Below, piece by piece: positions 1-5,875 of a DNA stretch of 5,875 bases. This stretch comes from Terriglobia bacterium (lineage in GTDB: Bacteria; Acidobacteriota; Terriglobia; UBA7540). Below the pieces are notes generated by a model. The model made no database searches, was not told the origin of the DNA, and was given only the letters and a program-made list of their open reading frames with translations. Numbering within the stretch: position 1 is the stretch's first letter; each line of letters starts with the position of its first letter. Where the stretch lies: positions 1 to 5,875 of the forward strand of contig JASHTR010000323.1 in the NCBI GenBank assembly GCA_030040455.1. Reading direction: 5' to 3'. The position numbers and the translations under genes were made by a program.

Positions 1-1056
1 CTGTTCAGTGGTGATGCCCAAGACAAGGCAAACGCGATCGCTCACTTGAAGCGGGCGTTGGATCAATGGAAAGACCTTGTTGCGGTGGCTGAAAGGCACT
101 ATGTGCCGAGAGATATTTGGATGATGGGCGGATTTAGCTGGGGAAAGTACACCTCCGACGTGCAGCGGGACCTCGAGATAGCTTCCACCGCGCAGTCATT
201 TCCTTCCGGCAGCCAGGTTTGGCAGGTTGCCTCGGCTGGCAACGGGATACCTTCCTTTCAGAACGTTTCTATCCGAACCTACGGACCTTTCGTTGCCGCA
301 GGTTTTCACAGTTGGCTTCTCTATGAAGCATCTTTGGTCAATTGGGACACCATTGAAGCGATGGCAGGCCGTAGCACAACCTACGTTTGGAGGCGCGCTC
401 TTGCAGCACAGCCGGGGCGGGTCTGGGTGCTGGAGACGCCCTCGACGGTAACGGCCAAAGTGAAGATGAGCGGCCAGACGATTACTCCTCTGGTGACAGC
501 CGTTCCTGACAACGGCGGCAATGTTTCACTCGCGCACGGTTATAAACTCTACCCGCTCGGCGCGAGCGGCATGGTCGAGGCAATGCTAGGGGCGGGAGTC
601 GTCCCAGCAGTTACGGCTGTCGCTGCGCCATCCTCCATTCGCGTGGAGCTTCGGGGCAGCCCGGCCGCAAACGTCAGGCCGCCACTGGAAAAAACCTCCT
701 CAGGGGTACTGCAGGCTCCAATGTCGGGGCTGCCGCCTGCACACCCGCTGAATTTTCTGAGCACCGAGGTCTACAAAGCAGCCTCCGCTACGTTTGAAGT
801 CCGCCTCACGCAGCCCGGCTTTTACAAAATCCGTTGCCAATTACTCGCACCGCGAGGCGAGGACCCAGTCGTGCCCTTCAGCTTTGATGGCTCCAGCCAG
901 CGCGGCAACCAGCTTTCCGGCCGATCCTCGGCGGATTGGCAATGGGTTTCTAACCGTAGAGGCATCCCATTGGGCGCCGGGATTCACACGCTTACGATTT
1001 ACGTTCGAGATCCCGGCGAGCAGATCAAAGCGATTGAAGTTGAATCGGTTGAGTGA
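1..1056 (+). CDS. C-terminal part of a probable secreted glycan-active protein with CBM6-like end domain (5' partial)
   Basis: The reading frame is open from the first base to a TGA at 1054-1056, so the start lies upstream and 351 residues are visible. A TTG at 46 is internal: residues before it (LFSGDAQDKANAIAH) continue the same helix. Residues 10-60 look like the helical segment (ALDQWKDLVAVAERHYVPRD, then FSW and DVQRDLEIA) that, from memory, closes the catalytic part of large alpha-glucuronidase-like (GH67/GH115-type) or 'carbohydrate-binding family 6' proteins of Acidobacteria. Residues 60-230 appear beta-rich and I do not recognise them. Residues about 255-349 look like a carbohydrate-binding beta-sandwich: a GFYKIRCQLLAP strand, a DWQWVSNRRG stretch, then LGAGIHTLTIYVRDPGEQIKAIEV, the usual CBM6-like ending. 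No catalytic residues can be assigned in this fragment. That it is a real gene is secure; the glycoside-hydrolase assignment is tentative, and it could be a non-catalytic binding protein. The receptor gene begins 55 bases downstream. Confidence 0.8.
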   Translation: MFSGDAQDKANAIAHLKRALDQWKDLVAVAERHYVPRDIWMMGGFSWGKYTSDVQRDLEIASTAQSFPSGSQVWQVASAGNGIPSFQNVSIRTYGPFVAAGFHSWLLYEASLVNWDTIEAMAGRSTTYVWRRALAAQPGRVWVLETPSTVTAKVKMSGQTITPLVTAVPDNGGNVSLAHGYKLYPLGASGMVEAMLGAGVVPAVTAVAAPSSIRVELRGSPAANVRPPLEKTSSGVLQAPMSGLPPAHPLNFLSTEVYKAASATFEVRLTQPGFYKIRCQLLAPRGEDPVVPFSFDGSSQRGNQLSGRSSADWQWVSNRRGIPLGAGIHTLTIYVRDPGEQIKAIEVESVE

Positions 1057-1097
1057 CGGCAATATTTCGATGGTGATTGCAGGGAACCATTTTTCGC

Positions 1098-1104
1098 AAG
1101 GAGA
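1098..1104 (+). promoter_or_regulatory. Ribosome binding site of the TonB-dependent receptor gene
   Basis: AAGGAGA lies 7 bases before the ATG at 1112, which is ideal Shine-Dalgarno spacing. It decides the start: the same frame is open back to 794 and has another ATG at 1070, but neither upstream option is followed by a signal peptide or carries such a site. The 55-base gap 1057-1111 shows no convincing promoter or terminator, so cotranscription with the upstream gene is possible. Confidence 0.85.
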
Positions 1105-1111
1105 TAAAGTC

Positions 1112-4100
1112 ATGCGCACCCCATGTTTGGTTTCCTTATTTCTGCTGTGCTTTTGTGCCTTTCTCGGGGCGGCAATTCCCACGGGAACGATTACTGGAGC
1201 GATCCAGGACCCGAGTGGCGCGGCGGTACCGGCCGCCCGCGTCACGGTAACATCAACCGAAACGGGACTTACACGCAGAACGGTGAGCGGAAGCAATGGG
1301 GAATACGTGGTCCCATTGCTTCCCGTAGGAGTCTACCGTATCAGCATCGAGGCGGCGGGTTTCGCTCCTTTCGAGCAGATCGGCATCGTCGTAAGAACGG
1401 ATCAGAATTCGACCGTGTCGGTTACGCTGAAAATCGGAAGCTCGACCCAGGCCGTGACCGTCCAGGCCAACGCGCAGATGGTCGAGACGCGCTCGGGGGA
1501 GCTGAGCCAGGTGATCGCAGAGCGGGATATTGTTGAATTGCCACTCAACGGCCGGAATCCTGCAGCGCTGGTACTGTTGACGCCAGGAACGGAAAATCTG
1601 ACCGCTGGTAATGCCAGAGGTGACACGGGTGGAGTGCAAACCGTCGCGTATCCCGGCGCGCAGCTCATCGGCGTCAGTGGTGCCCGCTATAACGGGGTTA
1701 ATTACTTTCTCGACGGTGGCAGTGCTGAGGACATTTACAATGACATCAGCAACCCGTTTCCCAATCCTGACGCCGTGCAAGAATTCAGCGTGGTGACGAA
1801 TAGCTATAGCGCCGAGTACGGGCATGCTTCGGGGGCGATTGTGAATGTAGTTACCAAATCGGGCACCAACCAATTTCACGGTGGCGCTTTCGATTTTCTG
1901 CGTAACGAAGACTTCAATGCCAGGAACTTCTTTGCCGCCACGCCGGATCAGTTGAAACAAAACCAATTTGGAGGAGATCTTGGCGGCCCGATCAAAAAGA
2001 ATAAGCTGTTCTTCTTCGGGAATTACCAGGGGACCATCTCTCACGACATCACACAAGCCAATCCGGCCACAGTACCGACACAGGCGGAGCGAGGGGGTGA
2101 TTTTTCGGCCCTTAAAGGACACCTCGTTGATCCCTACACCGGTGTGCCATATCCGAACAACCAAATCCCATCAACCCAATTCGCGCCGGCAAGCGTCAGC
2201 CTTCTCCAATTGGTCCCACCGCCGGAAACGTCAAACGGCTTGGTCTACTACAGCTTGCCCGTAGACTATAACGAAAATCAGTTCCTCACGCGGGCGGATT
2301 ACGATCTCAGCAAGCACCATATCTTCGGGCGTTATTTCTACACCCATTATGTGCTGGATCCTGTTAACGCGTCTCAGGATCTGCTTCGTGCGACCGGAGG
2401 AGACAATTTTCTAGATCAGGAACTCGCTTTTGGCGATACTTATTCGATCAGCCCTAATATGCTCAACACCGCCCAATTTGCCTACACTCGGGACAACGAC
2501 GTGATCACCGTTGCCTCACCCTTCACATGGCCCAGCCTGGGTATCCCCATCGCTACTAGCCTTCAGGGCCAGCCAGAGTTGGCTCTTACCGTGTCAGGTT
2601 GGTTCAGCGTCCAGACGGGCCATTACACCGATAACAACCGCCACTACTTTGACTTCAGTGACAGCCTGCACTGGATATCCGGTTCGCACGAGATTGCCGT
2701 GGGCGGCGAGTTTCTGCGGCTGAACGATGTGGAGCACAACATCGTTAACCAAAACGGGACTTTCACATTCAGCACAACCACCCTTACCGGCAATCCGATC
2801 TCAGACTTCATGATTGGGGATGTATATCAGTTCGTTCAGGGAGGTGGCGAATACTTCGACCGGAGTGGGAACCTGCCGTCGCTGTTCTTCGAGGATAAAT
2901 ACCAGATCAACCGCAGTGTGGTGCTGGATCTCGGGCTTCGCTGGGATCCCTTTTTCCCGTTCAGCGACTCGGAAGGACGAACGGAGTGCTTCGTACCTGG
3001 TTTAAAGTCGCAGCGATATCCGAACGCCCCCACGGGTTACCTTTTTGAGGGAGACCCCGGTTGTCCGTCGGGGGGGTTCGAGCCAAGTTGGGGTGAAGTC
3101 GGTCCGCGCTTCGGCTTTGCCTATAATCGCCACGGAGCAAGCAAGACAACGGTGCGCGGCGGGTGGGGTTTGTTCTACGAGCCTCCCAATATGAACATGT
3201 ACACCCGCATGTCGGACAGCGCGCCCTTTAGCCCGCAATACGATTTGTTTGGCGTGCCGTTTATGAATCCTTATCAGGGAATGTCAAATCCGTTCCCGGC
3301 GCAGTTTGCTCCTTTTGTACCGCCCTCTAATTCCACGTTTGCGCTTCCTCTCGGTGAAGCTCAGGCTTTCCAGCCGAGCTGGACGCCAGCCCACATCATG
3401 AATTGGAATGTGACCGTAGAACACCAATTAATGAGCAACTTGCTCTTTAGGGCTGGCTACGTTGCTTCCGCAGGAAGATTTCTTTCCTACAACACAGATG
3501 TCAACGCGTCGCTGCCCAGCCCGACGGCCACGAAGGCCAACGAGACAGCTCGCCGGCCTTACCAACAGTTTGGAGAGATCGCCGAAAATATGTCCGGAGC
3601 AAATTCGATCTATAATGCCTTGCAGATGTCACTGGAGAAGCGTTTCTCCAAAGGCATAAGCCTGATGGCGAACTACACGTGGAGCAAGAGCATGGATGAC
3701 ATGACTGAACAAGGCGGCTTTGCAGTGATCAGCCCCATTGATCCTTACAACATCAATGCCTACCGGGCTGTCTCCGACTTCAACGTCCCTCAGAATTTTG
3801 TGTTGAGTTCTTTCTGGCAGCTCCCATCGCCACAGCATGGCTTGGCAAAGGCCCTTCTCGGCGGATGGGCGACCACAGGCATCTGGACCTGGCAGAGCGG
3901 TTTCCCATTGAACATAAATTCGGGCACCGACACCTCGTACAGCCTTACCGAAGGTAACACTTACGGCTTTGACCAAGCCGAGCAGGTTTCTACTCCGCAA
4001 TACACGACGGGCACACTGGGTCAAAGGATCAAGGAGTGGTTCACGACGAGTTCCTACGCCACGCCTCTCCCAAACCATTTTGGTAACGTCGGACGCAACA

Positions 4101-4321
4101 CTTTAATTGGACCCGACACATTCAACATCGACTTTGCCATCCACCGGGCCTTCTCACTCAGTGAGCGGTTCAAATTACAGTACCGGGCGGAGTTTTTCAA
4201 CTTTCTGAATAATCCGCAATTGGATGATCCCAACACGACGTTGAGTAACAACACTTTTGGCCAGATTACAGCGGCACGCTCCCCGCGCATCATTCAGATG
4301 GCGCTGAAACTCATCTTTTAG
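1112..4321 (+). CDS. Oar-like TonB-dependent outer-membrane receptor with carboxypeptidase-regulatory-like N-terminal domain
   Basis: Complete gene of 1069 residues ending in TAG. It should sit in the outer membrane and import a ligand, probably an oligosaccharide or other large solute, using TonB energy; the ligand cannot be read from sequence. Residues 1-21 form a signal peptide (MRTPCLVSLFLLCFCAFLGAA), with cleavage likely after A21. Residues 24-108 are a carboxypeptidase-regulatory-like domain: GTITGAIQDPSGAAVPAARV, then NGEYVVPLLPVGVYRISIEAAGF. Residues about 115-256 are the plug, with ELPLNGRNP, NYFLDGG, NPFPNPDAVQEF and SAEYGHASGAIVNVVTKSG. The rest is the barrel, starting with NQFGGDLGGPIKKNKLFFFGN (residues 284-304) and ending ALKLIF with a terminal Phe, as is usual for outer-membrane barrels. 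Length and motif order match the large acidobacterial receptors related to Myxococcus Oar. I see no clear TonB box. The mature protein has only two cysteines, C626 and C651. No SusD-type partner lies next to it. Family call certain, substrate unknown. Confidence 0.96.
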   Translation: MRTPCLVSLFLLCFCAFLGAAIPTGTITGAIQDPSGAAVPAARVTVTSTETGLTRRTVSGSNGEYVVPLLPVGVYRISIEAAGFAPFEQIGIVVRTDQNSTVSVTLKIGSSTQAVTVQANAQMVETRSGELSQVIAERDIVELPLNGRNPAALVLLTPGTENLTAGNARGDTGGVQTVAYPGAQLIGVSGARYNGVNYFLDGGSAEDIYNDISNPFPNPDAVQEFSVVTNSYSAEYGHASGAIVNVVTKSGTNQFHGGAFDFLRNEDFNARNFFAATPDQLKQNQFGGDLGGPIKKNKLFFFGNYQGTISHDITQANPATVPTQAERGGDFSALKGHLVDPYTGVPYPNNQIPSTQFAPASVSLLQLVPPPETSNGLVYYSLPVDYNENQFLTRADYDLSKHHIFGRYFYTHYVLDPVNASQDLLRATGGDNFLDQELAFGDTYSISPNMLNTAQFAYTRDNDVITVASPFTWPSLGIPIATSLQGQPELALTVSGWFSVQTGHYTDNNRHYFDFSDSLHWISGSHEIAVGGEFLRLNDVEHNIVNQNGTFTFSTTTLTGNPISDFMIGDVYQFVQGGGEYFDRSGNLPSLFFEDKYQINRSVVLDLGLRWDPFFPFSDSEGRTECFVPGLKSQRYPNAPTGYLFEGDPGCPSGGFEPSWGEVGPRFGFAYNRHGASKTTVRGGWGLFYEPPNMNMYTRMSDSAPFSPQYDLFGVPFMNPYQGMSNPFPAQFAPFVPPSNSTFALPLGEAQAFQPSWTPAHIMNWNVTVEHQLMSNLLFRAGYVASAGRFLSYNTDVNASLPSPTATKANETARRPYQQFGEIAENMSGANSIYNALQMSLEKRFSKGISLMANYTWSKSMDDMTEQGGFAVISPIDPYNINAYRAVSDFNVPQNFVLSSFWQLPSPQHGLAKALLGGWATTGIWTWQSGFPLNINSGTDTSYSLTEGNTYGFDQAEQVSTPQYTTGTLGQRIKEWFTTSSYATPLPNHFGNVGRNTLIGPDTFNIDFAIHRAFSLSERFKLQYRAEFFNFLNNPQLDDPNTTLSNNTFGQITAARSPRIIQMALKLIF

Positions 4322-4395
4322 ACTTTGGCATAGGCACGAACACTCCATTTTTCGTCGGAGTTATACCCCCGAATGAAATAGAAGATGGACGTGCG

Positions 4396-4402
4396 AGGAG
4401 GT
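4396..4402 (+). promoter_or_regulatory. Ribosome binding site of the sulfatase gene
   Basis: AGGAGGT is a full match to the anti-Shine-Dalgarno complement and lies 7 bases before a GTG at 4410. It identifies the GTG as the start although no ATG is present there; the first in-frame ATG (4563) lies past the first metal-binding Asp and would give a broken enzyme. The rest of the 88-base gap after the receptor gene (4322-4409) holds no strong promoter or terminator. Confidence 0.88.
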
Positions 4403-4409
4403 AAACCCG

Positions 4410-5875
4410 GTGGATCATAAGCTAACCCGGAGAGAGTTCGGGCAGGCCATCACCGCAGGTGTAGGTGCTGGTATTCTGGACGCCCAGACCCTCTCACCGC
4501 AAGGTTCGGGAGCGGCACGCCGACCTAACATCATCTTCATTTGCTCGGACCAGCACGACGGGCGGATGCTGATGGGAGGTCCGGATCAGCTTGCGCCGGC
4601 AAGAACACCTCATTTGCAACGATTAGCCTCGCGAGGGGTGTGGTTCAGGAACGCCTATACTGCTAATCCCGTATGCGCTCCGGCACGCGCCGCGCTGATG
4701 ACGGGACGTTTTGCCTCTGATGTCGGTTCCTATTGCAATAGCACCCCCTTCGACGGCCGCGTGCCGACCTGGGGAAATTACCTGCGCGATGCCGGATACG
4801 ACTGCTGGGCTACCGGCAAAATGGATTTGACTCCCGACGCCGATCTGGGATTTAAGCAGGTTAATACGTCACATGGGCATTTTATCCATCCGGATATCAC
4901 CTCGTTATTCCGCCGCCCTCTCTGCTACCGCGTGGATATGCTGAAATTCGTAGATGGAGGGGTAGGAGAAAGGAGCCGGCAGCATGACCTGGAGGTGCTC
5001 GAAGCAGGGCTGAATTTTCTGCGCACCGAGGCCGGTCTTGCCGGTAAGCCCTGGGTGATGTACCTCGGCATGATCATGCCCCATCCTCCTTATCTCGCCC
5101 CGCAGAAATATTTGGACCTTTATCCTCCTTACGAAGTTTCTCTCCCCAATATACCTCCCGGCTATCTGGAAAATATGCACGTCGTCCATCGAGCGCTGCG
5201 CAATTTTGACTTTTACTCAACCCCGATTCCTGAAGAGCGAGTCCGGCGCGCACGCAGCGGCTACTACGCCATGATCACAGAGCTTGACGAGTTGATTGGA
5301 CGCGTGGTTGACGAGCTTGACCGGACCGGAAGGTTGAAGAATACGCTGGTCATTTACACGTCCGATCACGGGGACATGCTCGGCACTCATGGCCTGTGGC
5401 AGAAAGACGTTCTTTTCGAAGGTGCGGCACACGTTCCCCTCGTCATGGCGGGAGCGGGATTGCCGCAAGGGAAAATAATTGATACTCCGGTTTCGCATCT
5501 CGATTTGGTCGCAACCATGTTGGACGCCGCAGGTATAATAATTCCCCATGGACTTCGGGGTCATTCTCTCCTCCCCATGTTGCGTAGGGAAGGGGCGGAC
5601 TATCCTCAGTATGTTTATGCAGAGTCTCATGGCTCGGGCAAGTGCACAGGGTCATTCATGATCCGGAAAGAGGAATGGAAGTATATCTACTTTAGTTGGT
5701 ACGGCGACAATTTGCTTTTTAATCTAAAGGAAGATCCTGAAGAGTTGAACAATCTGGCGGGTCGGCCAGAATTTGCCGCCATCGGTCGAGAATTACAGGG
5801 TGCGCTCACATCACTCGTTGATCCGGATGCAGTTACAGAGCAAGGCTTTGAACGGCAAGAGCACATGCTGCGGGC
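4410..5875 (+). CDS. Type I sulfatase, arylsulfatase K-like (3' partial)
   Basis: A formylglycine-dependent sulfatase, expected to remove sulfate esters from a sugar or other organic sulfate outside the cytoplasm. 488 residues are visible with no stop before the window edge; arylsulfatase K is about 536 residues, so roughly 50 are probably missing. The GTG start follows a strong ribosome binding site and gives a leader MDHKLTRREFGQAITAG, with a twin-arginine-like TRREF followed by a short weakly hydrophobic stretch, so Tat export is plausible but unproven. Active-site parts in order: SDQHDGR with metal ligand D47; C89-A-P-A-R93 followed by ALMTGR, the CxPxR signature whose Cys becomes formylglycine; TGK137-M-D139; MPH225PPY; TSD319-H320-GDMLG; and WQK332. 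Later AESHG and EEWKYIYF and LFNLKEDPEELNNL are typical of the C-terminal subdomain. DGR after the first Asp, GKxD instead of GKxH, the YYAM..E.D stretch, AHVPL and ESHG-like region recall human ARSK, a 2-sulfoglucuronate sulfatase (comparison from memory). Sulfatase call certain; ARSK-like substrate inferred. Confidence 0.93.
   Translation, partial: MDHKLTRREFGQAITAGVGAGILDAQTLSPQGSGAARRPNIIFICSDQHDGRMLMGGPDQLAPARTPHLQRLASRGVWFRNAYTANPVCAPARAALMTGRFASDVGSYCNSTPFDGRVPTWGNYLRDAGYDCWATGKMDLTPDADLGFKQVNTSHGHFIHPDITSLFRRPLCYRVDMLKFVDGGVGERSRQHDLEVLEAGLNFLRTEAGLAGKPWVMYLGMIMPHPPYLAPQKYLDLYPPYEVSLPNIPPGYLENMHVVHRALRNFDFYSTPIPEERVRRARSGYYAMITELDELIGRVVDELDRTGRLKNTLVIYTSDHGDMLGTHGLWQKDVLFEGAAHVPLVMAGAGLPQGKIIDTPVSHLDLVATMLDAAGIIIPHGLRGHSLLPMLRREGADYPQYVYAESHGSGKCTGSFMIRKEEWKYIYFSWYGDNLLFNLKEDPEELNNLAGRPEFAAIGRELQGALTSLVDPDAVTEQGFERQEHMLR

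Noticed and set aside
46..48. TTG at 46 as the start of the first gene
   Set aside because: The frame is open to base 1 and the residues before it continue the same structure; there is no ribosome binding site and the visible part begins in mid-protein.
1112..1156. Receptor N-terminus as a lipoprotein signal, because of C13 and C15 in the hydrophobic stretch
   Set aside because: The cysteines lie within the hydrophobic core and lack a proper lipobox; a GAA cleavage site after residue 21 fits an ordinary signal peptide for an outer-membrane barrel.
1253..2164. Minus-strand open frame of 303 codons inside the receptor gene
   Set aside because: It lies exactly codon-in-register opposite the receptor frame, so it stays open simply because the receptor avoids TTA, CTA and TCA codons there. 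No ribosome site, signal or recognisable domain was seen in its translation.
4342..4361. Possible stem-loop after the receptor gene (ACTCC pairing with GGAGT)
   Set aside because: Only 5 base pairs with a 10-base loop and no following T run, so it does not qualify as an intrinsic terminator.
4325..4366. Possible promoter for the sulfatase (TTGGCA at 4325 and TTATAC at 4361)
   Set aside because: The two elements are 30 bases apart, far from the usual 16-18, and at the correct spacing there is only a T-rich stretch with no good -10 box.
5217..5630. Minus-strand open frame of 137 codons within the sulfatase gene
   Set aside because: It overlaps the conserved SDHGD and HVPL region of the sulfatase on the other strand; its translation resembles no protein and it is best explained as a shadow.

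Overview
The window holds three same-strand genes packed head to tail. It most likely comes from an acidobacterium of the Solibacter/Bryobacter kind or a close relative. The main evidence is the middle gene, a very large Oar-like TonB-dependent receptor with an N-terminal carboxypeptidase-regulatory-like domain, a type that is greatly expanded in Acidobacteria. Moderate GC, strong Shine-Dalgarno sites and a sulfatase with a Tat-like leader fit this but do not prove it. Taxonomy is inferred from protein style, since the window has no marker gene.

Layout. Positions 1-1056 are the 3' part of a gene whose start lies upstream. It encodes the C-terminal 351 residues of what looks like a large secreted carbohydrate-active protein ending in a CBM6-like beta-sandwich. 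After a 55-base gap, 1112-4321 encodes the complete 1069-residue outer-membrane receptor. After an 88-base gap, 4410-5875 encodes an arylsulfatase (GTG start behind an AGGAGGT site) that is still open at the window edge, with 488 residues visible. Nothing else is supported: no RNA genes, mobile elements, CRISPR arrays or convincing terminators. The gaps hold little beyond ribosome binding sites.

How the genes may work together. A secreted glycan-active protein, an outer-membrane importer and an exported sulfatase form a plausible small polysaccharide-use locus for a sulfated, perhaps uronic-acid-containing glycan, without a SusD partner in view. The sulfatase resembles animal arylsulfatase K (a 2-sulfoglucuronate sulfatase) more than the common GKWH-type arylsulfatases, notably in a DGR motif after the first metal-binding Asp and in GKMD in place of GKxH. 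The joint role is inference; the separate family calls for the receptor and the sulfatase are firm. No clearly undescribed system is visible. The sulfatase's active-site variation and its pairing with this receptor are the points most worth a second look.
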